64,000 nt of DNA. Origin: Aggregatilinea lenta. GTDB lineage: Bacteria > Chloroflexota > Anaerolineae > Aggregatilineales > Aggregatilineaceae. Of the stretch, positions 53,823 to 62,135 are shown one piece after another. The stretch spans positions 434,001 to 498,000 of the forward strand of contig NZ_BFCB01000002.1 in NCBI RefSeq assembly GCF_003569045.1, given 5' to 3'. Within the stretch, counting starts at the first letter, position 1, and every line of letters begins with the position of its first letter. The notes below the pieces were generated by a model, which saw nothing but the letters and a program-made list of their open reading frames with translations, was not told the DNA's origin and did not search any database. Both the position numbers and the translations under genes were made by a program.

Positions 53823-54319
53823 CTAAATCTCTCCTCAATGGTTTGCAGGGATGGACACTACACAAAGATCGATCAAACACGCGATCGACGTCAGCGCCGT
53901 GACAGGGTACCAAATCGACGTCGCGTCTTCGCGCCGAGACTGGCGAGGTTTGCTGATGCAACCTGGAAGATTATGCCGCTTGGCTTCCGCCTTCACTAGT
54001 GAAGAAACGCACTAGACGAAATGACGGGTGTCACGCCGGGACAACGATACCCCGTCCAGGGCTTGTAGTCAACCATTTCGCGACCTATGCACCCCCTGCC
54101 CATGTCCAGTGACAAACCGCGTGCATTTGCAAGAAAAATACGCCTGAAACCCTCGCGAAAAAGCGGATGAGGCACCATGCTAAGCTGCCGCGCGGCCACA
54201 CAGATTGACCAGATACTGGGAAAGGCCAAGGGAGATAATTCATCTTTATACAATTGCGGAGTTGCTTGAGAGATTTATCAATGTTATATATGAGTCGAGT
54301 ATCAATCGGAGGGCCAAGC
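53823..54319. other. Divergent intergenic region between ppdK and the 7TM kinase gene
   Basis: 497 bases. A perfect 12-bp palindrome TTCACTAGTGAA is at 53992-54003; on the minus strand it covers the -35 position of a possible ppdK promoter whose -10 is CATAAT near 53970-53975. For the plus strand, TTGCTT (54262-54267) and TATATA (54285-54290) form a 17-base-spaced promoter for the kinase gene. I see no small gene or tRNA here. Confidence 0.55.
53992..54003. promoter_or_regulatory. Palindromic operator candidate upstream of ppdK
   Basis: TTCACTAGTGAA, built of the hexamers TTCACT and AGTGAA, which also make up the pckA upstream palindrome in the opposite order. About 170 bases before the ppdK ATG. 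Confidence 0.4.
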
Positions 54320-56146
54320 GTGGCCTGGCAGTTTAACCCCTACGTTATTCCTTTATTCATCGGCATCGTACCGCTCTTCGGGTTTGCCTACTTTGGCTGG
54401 CAGCGCGGGTCGGGCCTCGATGTGAAGCTGTTCTATATGAACGCTCTCTCCACGGCGTTCATGGTCCTGGCTTACATCATGGAGATGCTTTCGGCCAATG
54501 CGTCCGCGATCTTTTTCTGGCTGAAGGTCGAATATCTCTTCTTCTACACGCCCGCACTGTGGCTGTTGTTTGTGCTAGTCTACACCGGCACCATCGACCG
54601 CATCACGCCCCCGGCGCTGCTCCTGTTCCTTCCCTCCACCATCCAGACGCTGGCCACATGGACCAACGCCTACCATCACCTCAACTGGGCCACGGTCGGC
54701 ACAATCGAGGTCGACGGGCTGGTCGTCTTCCACCGCACCTACGGCCCAGTCTTCGTGTTGGCGGGCATCTACTACTTTGCGCTGGTCGCGATCATGTTTG
54801 CGATCACGCTGCGCGCGCTCGTGCACGCGCCACGCCCGTACCAGAATCAGCTCAGCCTGATGCTGATGGCGATCTCCTTTCCGCTCGCAGCCTTCATCAT
54901 CACCACGTTGGACCTCAGCCCGCTGCCCTACTTCGACGTGATGCCGGTGGGCTGGATTCTGGCCTATCTGTGCATGGGCTGGGGCCTGCTGCGGTTCCGT
55001 CTGCTCGACCTGATCCCCCCGGCCCGGTCGATCATCATGAACAGCATTACAGACGCGATCCTTGTGTTGGACACGCAGGATCGCGTCCTGGACATCAATC
55101 GCACGGGTGAGCGGTTGATCGGCCTGCAGGCGGCGGCGCTTATTGGCCAGCGGGCGCACGTCGCGCTGGCAGGGTTGCCGGGGCTGCTGGAAGGGTACGA
55201 AGAAGCGATTAGTGTGGCACGTACTGAAATCGAGGTGGAACGCCAGGGTGTGCCGCACGTCTTCGACATGCGCATCTCGCCCATCAACGCGGGCAAGCGC
55301 CTGCGCGGGCGGGTCGTCGTACTGCGTGACGTCACCGACCGAAAAAGGGCCGAAGAGACGATCCGGCGCTACGCGACGGAACTGGAGAGGCGCAACAACG
55401 AGTTGGATGCGTTCACGCACACCGTCGCGCACGACCTGAAAACGCCGCTCCAGATCATCGTCGGCTACACCGAGCTGCTCGACGACAGCGACGGCCACGT
55501 GATCTCCGCCGAAGGCAAAGAGTACCTGCTCTACCTGCAAGAATCCGCCACGCAAATGCGCGACATGATCGGTGAAATGCTGCTGCTGGCGCAGCTGCGC
55601 AACCCCGACATGGTGCTGGTCAACGTCAACGCGGAGCTGGCCGTACGCGCCGCCGTCGCCCGCTCGCACGACACCATCATGCAGCGCAGCATCGAGGTCG
55701 TCGTCGTGCCGCCGCTGCCCCCGGCCCACGCGCACCCCGTCTGGTTCGAAGAGATCATGGCGAACCTGATCGGCAATGCGATCAAGTACATCGGGCGCGA
55801 CAACCTCGCGCCGCGCGTCGAGATTCGCGGCAGCCTGGACGGCAGACGCGTGCGCTACGACGTCATCGACAACGGGTTGGGTATCGCGCCGGAGAACCTG
55901 GACCGGCTGTTCGAGATGTTCACGCGCTTCCATACCGACCAGGCCAGCGGCAGCGGGATCGGCCTATCGATCGTGCAGCGCATCGTCAACCGGCTGCACG
56001 GCGAGATCCGGGTCGAAAGCACGCCGGGCAAAGGCAGCACGTTCAGCATCTTCCTGCCCGCCGCCGACAGCACCAGCGCGATCGCGTCTATGCTCGAAGT
56101 CGCCGCTGCCGAGTCCGCCGACCGCTCGCTTACCCTGATGGCCTAA
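54320..56146 (+). CDS. 7TM sensor histidine kinase with PAS domain
   Basis: 608 residues from GTG 54320, chosen because GGAGGG lies 6 bases upstream and the predicted promoter ends near 54290; earlier ATGs lack a site. Residues 5-225 form seven membrane helices of the HisKA_7TM type. A PAS domain (about 240-340) follows, then HisKA with His371 in THTVAHDLKTPLQ, and the HATPase with N box NLIGNAIKYIGRD, DNGLGIAP and GSGIGLSIVQ. The C-terminal 30 residues are disordered. The ligand is unknown. No response regulator is adjacent. Its stop overlaps that of the convergent gene by 3 bases (56143-56146 region). Confidence 0.9.
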   Translation: MAWQFNPYVIPLFIGIVPLFGFAYFGWQRGSGLDVKLFYMNALSTAFMVLAYIMEMLSANASAIFFWLKVEYLFFYTPALWLLFVLVYTGTIDRITPPALLLFLPSTIQTLATWTNAYHHLNWATVGTIEVDGLVVFHRTYGPVFVLAGIYYFALVAIMFAITLRALVHAPRPYQNQLSLMLMAISFPLAAFIITTLDLSPLPYFDVMPVGWILAYLCMGWGLLRFRLLDLIPPARSIIMNSITDAILVLDTQDRVLDINRTGERLIGLQAAALIGQRAHVALAGLPGLLEGYEEAISVARTEIEVERQGVPHVFDMRISPINAGKRLRGRVVVLRDVTDRKRAEETIRRYATELERRNNELDAFTHTVAHDLKTPLQIIVGYTELLDDSDGHVISAEGKEYLLYLQESATQMRDMIGEMLLLAQLRNPDMVLVNVNAELAVRAAVARSHDTIMQRSIEVVVVPPLPPAHAHPVWFEEIMANLIGNAIKYIGRDNLAPRVEIRGSLDGRRVRYDVIDNGLGIAPENLDRLFEMFTRFHTDQASGSGIGLSIVQRIVNRLHGEIRVESTPGKGSTFSIFLPAADSTSAIASMLEVAAAESADRSLTLMA

Positions 56147-57744
56147 CCCCCTGCGGACGTGGCGCCGCTCGGCTGCACGGTCAGCCAGAACGTCCCGGTG
56201 GTCGGCCCCCATTCATCTCCCGCGCGCGTCGCAATGATCGAGTAAGGCCCCGTTGATGGAATGGTGAAGCTTTGAATGGCAGCCCAGTCACCTGTCTGGT
56301 CCCCCAATTCATACTCGAGAACCTGTCCTTCAGGGTCAACCAGCATCAGTTGTGGGATCAACGTTCCGCCCGTGCGCTCCACCAACACGTCGATCATTTC
56401 TCCGGCAGTGCCCTGATAGGTCCAGGTATACGCCCAACGTTCCGCCGTAATCTCCCCTTCGACCGGCGTATCGGGCTTGACCGTACCACTGTTCAAGAGC
56501 AGCGCTGGACTATCCAATCCCGCGCCGACCAGATCCACCCGCATCTCGTAGCTTCCGGTGGAACGCCCTTCGCGCTGCCCGTAGCGCATCACGCGAATGC
56601 GATGCGCCCCCGCGCCTCTCACCGCGACGTTGGGCAAAATCGCGTCGTCATATGCAGCGCCTCGCTGCCCGGCATCAAGCACCCATCCCATATCCGTCAC
56701 AATGGCAACTGTGGGGATCAGCGTATTAGGCGTCTTTTCCGAATCCGCCGGGCTGCGCCAGACATAAATCGTTATCCTGTCGTTGCCCTGCGTCGTCAAC
56801 AGCCAGTCTTCGTACCACTTATCGTTGGTCAGCTCGCCCCGCACCACGACGCCATACTCGACCGTCCGCGCCGTATGCGTCACGCGCGCACTGCCCTCCC
56901 CAGCGCTTTCCAGGATGACGTCCAGCTCGTAGTCGCCGGTCGTCGCGCCGGACATGCCCCACTCACGCTGAACGACAATCTGATATTCCCCGGCACCGTC
57001 CAGGTCGGTATACATCTCAGCGCCCCCGTCCTCGTGGGTGAATCCCACGCCCAGGGAGCGGCCATTAGCATCGAACATCTCCACGCGGAGCCGTAAGTTG
57101 CCGCAAGTGCGGCGTGCTTTTACCCGTATCCAATCGTCCGCGTCCGTGGTAAACGTGTACACGTGCCGCCAGTGATCGGCGTCAATCGTACTCCTGACCG
57201 GGACGTCATAGTCCACCGCGCCCAGCACCATCTGGTTGGCGGGCGTGTCTTCCGGCGCACCCAGCTTCGTCACGGTCAGCCGGTACGTGCCCAACGTAGG
57301 CAGGTGGTCCAGGTAGAGGCTCTCGACGACGATCTGGTAGAGACCGGCGGCGGGCAGACTGAGTGTTCTGAGCCAGACGAAGCCGCTGTAGTCCTCTGGG
57401 CCATCGACGCGTGAAATCTCAGCACCGGTCGCGTCGAACAGCCGGATGTCCGGGAACAGGCGGCCACTCAGGCGCTCGACCTTGACCAGCATGCGGTCGG
57501 CGGCGTCGGCTTCGAAGGCCCAGCTTTGGGACAGCGTGAAGCGGTCGATGGCCCCTTCGACTGGCTGGTCATACGTGACGGTCGGCGGTGGCTCCGCAGG
57601 TTCCGTCGCCTGGGCGCCCACAAACCACCCGGCGCCCGATCCTGTACTTGCGTCGTAGCCGCTTCGGGCCAGCACCACGACCGGGAACGCGGCGGCCAGG
57701 GCCACCGCCACCGTCAGCGGCACGATTCGGATGGTCGTCTTCAT
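56143..57744 (-). CDS. Secreted protein with PPC-like beta domains
   Basis: 533 residues with a signal peptide (MKTTIRIVPLTVAVALAAAF, cleaved near residue 26). The rest consists of about four jelly-roll modules of roughly 110 residues resembling bacterial pre-peptidase C-terminal (PPC) domains: each has an entry such as YDQPVEGAIDR or YGVVVRGELTND, a W-x-F/W strand, and a closing G-x-Y-x-L/I-x-V (GTYRLTVTK, GDYELDVILE, GSYEMRVDLV, GTFWLTVQPS). No protease domain is attached, so these modules make up the whole protein. Probably cell-surface, binding glycan or protein. AGGAG precedes the ATG. Confidence 0.75.
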   Translation of the reverse strand: MKTTIRIVPLTVAVALAAAFPVVVLARSGYDASTGSGAGWFVGAQATEPAEPPPTVTYDQPVEGAIDRFTLSQSWAFEADAADRMLVKVERLSGRLFPDIRLFDATGAEISRVDGPEDYSGFVWLRTLSLPAAGLYQIVVESLYLDHLPTLGTYRLTVTKLGAPEDTPANQMVLGAVDYDVPVRSTIDADHWRHVYTFTTDADDWIRVKARRTCGNLRLRVEMFDANGRSLGVGFTHEDGGAEMYTDLDGAGEYQIVVQREWGMSGATTGDYELDVILESAGEGSARVTHTARTVEYGVVVRGELTNDKWYEDWLLTTQGNDRITIYVWRSPADSEKTPNTLIPTVAIVTDMGWVLDAGQRGAAYDDAILPNVAVRGAGAHRIRVMRYGQREGRSTGSYEMRVDLVGAGLDSPALLLNSGTVKPDTPVEGEITAERWAYTWTYQGTAGEMIDVLVERTGGTLIPQLMLVDPEGQVLEYELGDQTGDWAAIQSFTIPSTGPYSIIATRAGDEWGPTTGTFWLTVQPSGATSAGG

Positions 57745-58006
57745 GTGAGTAATCTCCTACTCCCCCAGGCCGCGCACGTCTGTCAGCCAACCTCATTATA
57801 CTTAATACTTAATCTCCGTTTTGCCCTCGCCCGCCAAATGTCCAGCTTTTTTAACAACCGCGCGCGCTTCCCGTGCACGTGGGCCGGGCGTCGTGCAGCC
57901 GCCCGTCTGCGCACTTGACAATCCTCCGTGAACACGACATAACTAAGATCCTGAAAACGGCTGGTGCTTTCGCCCTGGTAGAGCGACCCCCACAAGGAGA
58001 CTCGCT

Positions 58007-59290
58007 ATGTTCCACAAGCGTATCGCTGTGATCCTGCTCGTCATCGCCCTCGCAAGCTTCACCGTGCCGGGTGTGCTGGCGCAGGGTGATTCTCCCTCGT
58101 CACCCGTGCCGCCGGGCCGCCTGGTGATCGGCGACGATAGCGGCCTGTTCACTATCCTGCCGGATGGCTCGGACCGGACGCCTTTGGTCGAGGAAGACGA
58201 CGCGGGCTGCTGGCTGCGCGACGGCCTGTGGAACCCCGACATGACGCTGCTGGCCTATACGCGCATCTGCGGCGGCGAAACAGCGACCGATTGGCACGGC
58301 AGCGACCGCACCGCCAGCATCTACCTGTACGATCCCGACAGCGGCGACAGCACGGAGCTGATCCCGAACGAAGGCTCGTACCAGGATTACGCGTCGTCGT
58401 GGCACCCGGACGGCAACCGGCTGGCGATTTATTCCAACCGGGGCGACGACGGGCGCTATGACCTGTTCGTGGTCGATACGACCAGCGGTGACGTGACCCA
58501 ACTCACCGCCTTCGACGACGACACGGGCCGCGCGACGTGGGACCCGACCGGGCGCTATCTGCTCTATAACCGCTACGTCGCGCGCGAAGCCGACTCCGAG
58601 TGGGAGATTCGCGTGCTGGACACCGACACCGACGTCGAGTCGCCGGTCGCCGTGGGCCTGACCCCGCACTGGAGTCCTGACGGGCAGTGGATCGCCTACA
58701 CGACCGAGGGCGACGTGTCGGACGTGTTCGTCCTTTCCGCCGCGTGCATCTACGACGGCGCGCCGTGCGAAGCGGACACTAACGCGCGCAACGTGACCTA
58801 TACGCCGGACATCGCCGAGCGCGAGCCGATCTTCAGCCCCGACCAGACGCAGATCGCGTTCCTGCGCGACGCGGACGTGGACCCGATCGGCTTCACCTGG
58901 GATGTCTATCGCCAGGAAATCCGCACCGGGATCAACCAGAACCTGACGGGCTCGAACGCCGTGCAGGAGCGCCTCACCAGTTGGGAGCCAGTTCCCGACG
59001 CGGAGATGGTCGATGTCGAGCCACTGCTGCCCGTGATCGCACGGGTGCAGTCGTCCACGCCCGCCAATCTACGCGGCGAGGCGTCGGTCAGTTCGGCCCG
59101 CGTCGGCACGGCGATCAACGGGCGCATCCTGTTCATTCAGGGCACTGACGAGACCCAGGACTGGTATTGGGTCACCCTGCCGGAAGACGGCGCGACGGCC
59201 TGGATCTTCGGCGACCTGATCACCGTTGCGGTGGGCAGCACGGATGCGCTGCCGGTCGTGAACGCGGTGGCAACGGCGGAGCCGCAGTAG
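58007..59290 (+). CDS. Secreted TolB-like beta-propeller protein with SH3 domain
   Basis: 427 residues. Signal peptide MFHKRIAVILLVIALASFTV with cleavage after VLA-Q (about 25). Residues 40-330 hold WD40-like/PD40 repeats: WNPDMTLLAYTR, WHPDGNRLAIYSNRG, WDPTGRYLLYNR, WSPDGQWIAYTT and FSPDQTQIAFLRD. Residues about 350-410 are a bacterial SH3 domain (ANLRGEASVSSARVG, DWYWVTL, AWIFGDL). Such proteins usually sit at the cell surface or periplasm and bind peptidoglycan or other proteins. GGAG precedes the ATG. A terminator follows. Confidence 0.85.
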   Translation: MFHKRIAVILLVIALASFTVPGVLAQGDSPSSPVPPGRLVIGDDSGLFTILPDGSDRTPLVEEDDAGCWLRDGLWNPDMTLLAYTRICGGETATDWHGSDRTASIYLYDPDSGDSTELIPNEGSYQDYASSWHPDGNRLAIYSNRGDDGRYDLFVVDTTSGDVTQLTAFDDDTGRATWDPTGRYLLYNRYVAREADSEWEIRVLDTDTDVESPVAVGLTPHWSPDGQWIAYTTEGDVSDVFVLSAACIYDGAPCEADTNARNVTYTPDIAEREPIFSPDQTQIAFLRDADVDPIGFTWDVYRQEIRTGINQNLTGSNAVQERLTSWEPVPDAEMVDVEPLLPVIARVQSSTPANLRGEASVSSARVGTAINGRILFIQGTDETQDWYWVTLPEDGATAWIFGDLITVAVGSTDALPVVNAVATAEPQ

Positions 59291-59316
59291 CGCCACCGTT
59301 GCACTTGGAGCCAACC

Positions 59317-59345
59317 AACCGCCCTCCCCTGACGAGGGCGGTTTT
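59317..59345 (+). terminator. Intrinsic terminator after the propeller gene
   Basis: AACCGCCCTC (59317-59326) and GAGGGCGGTT (59334-59343) form a 10-bp stem, followed by TTTTC. Confidence 0.82.
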
Positions 59346-59371
59346 CGTTCCGACGCGATTCGGTCATCGAC

Positions 59372-59424
59372 GAGACCTCACCCCGGCCCATGTCCGCAGG
59401 GGCGCATGGCGATACGCCCCTACA
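59372..59424. repeat. Composite of truncated family A and family B palindromes
   Basis: GAGACCTCACCCCGGCCC (family A, cut short) runs directly into CAGGGGCG-CATGGCGATA-CGCCCCTAC (family B). Two further GC palindromes (TAGGGCAAGCCCTA and GGGGCAAGCCCC cores) follow up to 59510. The gap 59291-59684 holds no gene apart from these and the promoter at 59586. Confidence 0.75.
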
Positions 59425-59585
59425 CAACGTAAATTCTCACGATCCCGTAGGGGGTAGGGCAAGCCCTACCCGGCCTTGCTCATAACGGGTGGGGCAAGCC
59501 CCCGCCCCTGCGAAAGGCAGGACCACTCAACGTTCGGAGGGAATACTTAACTCGCTGTAGATCGGGACATCCGTGCCCCCGCCGC

Positions 59586-59613
59586 TTGACAGACGGGCCG
59601 CACACGTTATGCT
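59586..59613 (+). promoter_or_regulatory. Promoter of the ImmA/IrrE-like gene
   Basis: TTGACA (59586-59591), a 16-base spacer and TATGCT (59608-59613). The start site would be near 59620, which rules out the upstream in-frame starts and supports ATG 59685. Confidence 0.55.
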
Positions 59614-59684
59614 TTTATATGGTGCACTCTTACACCGGCACGCCCGGCAGCGCACCAATTCTGGCTCAGAAGGGATTCGCAGCC

Positions 59685-60236
59685 ATGTACAATGACTACA
59701 CGCCCAGCGCCTTCGCCCGCAGTTCGCCCACGCCGATGGCTCCCCACGGCCACACCATGAAGATCATCGCCCGGCGCGCCCGGATCGAGCACATGGCCGT
59801 GGAGCTGCTGCGCCTCAGCAGCAGCCTGCGCCTGCCCGTCCCCGTCGAAGAAATCTACGCGCATCCGCCGCTGCAACTGTGGATCGTGGACCCCGACCGC
59901 ACACCTCCGCTGGCCCCGCCCTCCGACGAAACTTTTGCCGGGCGGCAGAGCATCGCGCAGGCCATCGCGCGGCTGGTCGGCGAAAGCGCCTGGACGACGC
60001 GCGTCCGCCTGATGTCCACCAAGCCGTTCACCCCGGACGACATCGCGACCTTCGCCGACACGCTGCTGGTGCCAACCGCCCTGCTCTCCGCGCTGAACGA
60101 CCGCCAGCGCGCGCCGCAGATCGTCTCGGCGCTGTTCCAGGTGCCGCTCTCGACGGCGGTCAAACGCCTCACTGAACTGGGCTATCTGACCGCCGATCCC
60201 AAGATCGTGCAGCCCGATCTCTCTCCCGAACACTGA
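59685..60236 (+). CDS. Degenerate ImmA/IrrE-like protein without the metal motif
   Basis: 183 residues from ATG 59685, with AGAAGGGA upstream and a promoter that starts inside the longer frame. The layout follows ImmA/IrrE: a helix with AVELLRLSSSLRLPVPVEEIY (the usual 'LPVPVEEIA' segment), a beta part, a helix where the zinc motif H-E-x-x-H should be but which reads IAQAIARLVGESAW (90-103), then FADTLLVPTALLSAL (123-137, normally FAAELLMP) and IVSALFQVPLSTAVKRLTELGYL (146-168). Active members cleave Xre or DdrO-type repressors. This one should not be a zinc protease and may act as a binding or regulatory protein. No Xre-type repressor gene is adjacent. Confidence 0.65.
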   Translation: MYNDYTPSAFARSSPTPMAPHGHTMKIIARRARIEHMAVELLRLSSSLRLPVPVEEIYAHPPLQLWIVDPDRTPPLAPPSDETFAGRQSIAQAIARLVGESAWTTRVRLMSTKPFTPDDIATFADTLLVPTALLSALNDRQRAPQIVSALFQVPLSTAVKRLTELGYLTADPKIVQPDLSPEH

Positions 60237-60270
60237 TCGCGCGTCGCCGCGTACCGGCCCGACTCAGCGC

Positions 60271-60298
60271 TTCAATTTGGCGCGTCCTGTGCTACAAT
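60271..60298 (+). promoter_or_regulatory. Promoter giving a leaderless yhhQ-era mRNA
   Basis: TTCAAT (60271-60276) and extended -10 TGC-TACAAT (60290-60298). The ATG at 60306 is 7 bases after the -10, so translation should begin at the transcript's first codon. The -10 is identical to that at 12182. Confidence 0.6.
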
Positions 60299-60305
60299 GG
60301 GCCGC

Positions 60306-61028
60306 ATGAACGAGAACACCAACACCCGCAGCTATCGTTACTATGACCTGATCATGGCGCTGTTCGTGACGGTCCTGCTCATCAGCAACCTATTGAGCAG
60401 CGCGAAGATCATCGATCTGAAAATGAGCCTGGGTCCCATCGCGCTGGCCTTTGACGCCGGGACGCTCGTCTTCCCTATCAGCTACATCTTCGGCGACGTG
60501 CTGACCGAAGTGTACGGCTACAAGCGCTCGCGCCGGGTGATCTGGGCGGGCTTCGGAGCCAACGTGCTGCTGGGGCTGTTCGTGTGGATCGCGGCGGCGC
60601 TGCCCGGCGAGGCCGAATGGCAGGGCTACGCGGGCCAGGGCGCGTATGACGCGATCCTGGGCGGCATCAGCGGCCTGATCGTGGCAAGCCTCGCGGCGTA
60701 CTTCCTGGGCGCGTTCTCCAACAGCTACGTGCTCGCCAAGATTAAGGTGTGGACCGGCGGGCGCTGGCTGTGGATGCGCACCATCGGCAGCACGCTCGTC
60801 GGCGAGGGCGTCGATACCATCGTGTTCACGGTGATCGCAACGCTGCTGGGCGTCTTCCCACCGGAGATTTTCGTCTCGCTGGTGGTCACCAACTACATCC
60901 TCAAGGTAGGGCTGGAAGCGCTCATGACGCCGCTCACCTACCGCATTGTCAACCTGCTCAAACTGCTGGAGCGCGAGGATTATTACGACCGCGCGACCGA
61001 TTTCAACCCATTCAAGTTGAGTGTCTGA
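60306..61028 (+). CDS. yhhQ: Queuosine precursor transporter (YhhQ/VUT family)
   Basis: 240 residues from ATG 60306; the ATG at 60297 overlaps the -10 element and is rejected. Six hydrophobic segments with the family pattern ISNLLSSAKIIDL, AGTLVFPISYIFGDVLTEVYGY (with conserved Asp/Glu), LAAYFLGAFSNSYVLAKIK, and RTIGSTLVGEGVDTIVFTVIA near the C-terminus. The family imports preQ1/preQ0-type queuosine precursors or related 7-deazaguanines. It is followed by era 19 bases downstream. Confidence 0.92.
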   Translation: MNENTNTRSYRYYDLIMALFVTVLLISNLLSSAKIIDLKMSLGPIALAFDAGTLVFPISYIFGDVLTEVYGYKRSRRVIWAGFGANVLLGLFVWIAAALPGEAEWQGYAGQGAYDAILGGISGLIVASLAAYFLGAFSNSYVLAKIKVWTGGRWLWMRTIGSTLVGEGVDTIVFTVIATLLGVFPPEIFVSLVVTNYILKVGLEALMTPLTYRIVNLLKLLEREDYYDRATDFNPFKLSV

Positions 61029-61047
61029 TCACCCGCAAAGGATTCCC

Positions 61048-62025
61048 ATGACCGACCAGCCCGACGATCTGCAGGACCTGCTCGACGGCGCAGGACTGAC
61101 CGAAGACGAGAACCTGCCTGAGGACCACCGCAGCGGCTTCGTGGCCGTGATTGGCCGCCCTAACGTGGGCAAATCCACACTGATGAACGCCATCCTGGGC
61201 GAGAAGATCGCCATCGTCAGCCCCAAGCCGCAGACGACCCGCCTGCGCCAGTTGGGCATTCTGACCCGCGACGACGCGCAGCTCATCTTCGTGGACACGC
61301 CCGGCATTCACCGCCCGCGCACGCCGCTGGGCGAGTTTATGGTGTCGGTGGCGGTCGATGCGCTCAAAGACGCGGACGTGGTGCTGTTCGTGGTGGACGC
61401 CAGCGAGCGCCCTACGCCCGAAGACGAGCAGATCGCGGAGCTGGTGCGCAAAGCTGAGGGAGTGACACCCGTGCTGATGGTGCTCAACAAGATCGACCTG
61501 GTCGCCAGCCCGGAACAACTCGATGCGCATGTCGCCCTATTCCGCGTGATGGTGCCGTTTGCAGACTGGGTGACGACCGTCGCCAAAGAGGGCAAAGGCG
61601 CGGACGAAGTGCTGGCGCGCATGATCGCCGCCCTGCCGCGCGGCCCGCGTTACTTCCCCGCCGACCAGCTTTCCGACACGGCGATACGCGACATCGTCGC
61701 GGAGATGATCCGCGAGAAGGTGCTGCTTAACCTGGAGCAGGAAGTGCCCCACGGCGTCGCGACCGAGGTGAACGAGTTCACCGAGCGCAACGAGCGCCTG
61801 ACGTACGTCGGCGCGACGATCTACGTCGAGCGCGACTCGCATAAGGGCATCGTTATCGGCAAGCAGGGGCAGATGCTGAAGATCATCAGCCAGCAGGCGC
61901 GCGAGGAGATCGAGCAGTTCCTGGGCACGAAGGTGTATCTGGAGCTGTGGGTGAAAGTCCTGAAAAATTGGCGGCGGGACGACAAGGCCCTGCGCCGCCT
62001 GGGGTACCGCATCGCACGAGATTAG
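61048..62025 (+). CDS. era: GTPase Era
   Basis: 325 residues from ATG 61048, with AAAGGA 5 bases upstream. G1 GRPNVGKST, G2 with PQTTRLRQLG, G3 DTPGIH, G4 NKID and G5 in VAKEGKG, then the KH domain with VIGKQGQMLKIISQQAREEIE. A 30-residue acidic N-terminal extension (MTDQPDDLQDLLDGAGLTED) is not in the E. coli protein. Era binds 16S rRNA and matures the 30S subunit. Confidence 0.96.
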   Translation: MTDQPDDLQDLLDGAGLTEDENLPEDHRSGFVAVIGRPNVGKSTLMNAILGEKIAIVSPKPQTTRLRQLGILTRDDAQLIFVDTPGIHRPRTPLGEFMVSVAVDALKDADVVLFVVDASERPTPEDEQIAELVRKAEGVTPVLMVLNKIDLVASPEQLDAHVALFRVMVPFADWVTTVAKEGKGADEVLARMIAALPRGPRYFPADQLSDTAIRDIVAEMIREKVLLNLEQEVPHGVATEVNEFTERNERLTYVGATIYVERDSHKGIVIGKQGQMLKIISQQAREEIEQFLGTKVYLELWVKVLKNWRRDDKALRRLGYRIARD

Positions 62026-62045
62026 GCCCTCACTACAAAACACCG

Positions 62046-62102
62046 GGGGCGATTCGTGAATCGCCCCACCAAACAAACGGGCGATGCAAGCATCGCCCCT
62101 AC
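62046..62102. repeat. Two family B palindromes after era
   Basis: GGGGCGATTCGTGAATCGCCCC at 62046-62067 and GGGCGATGCAAGCATCGCCC plus CTAC at 62079-62102, the latter identical to 23482-23505. They lie between convergent era and ribF and may serve as terminators. Confidence 0.85.
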
Positions 62103-62135
62103 GAAAATCCACCGGCGTACTTCTGCGTCGCTATA

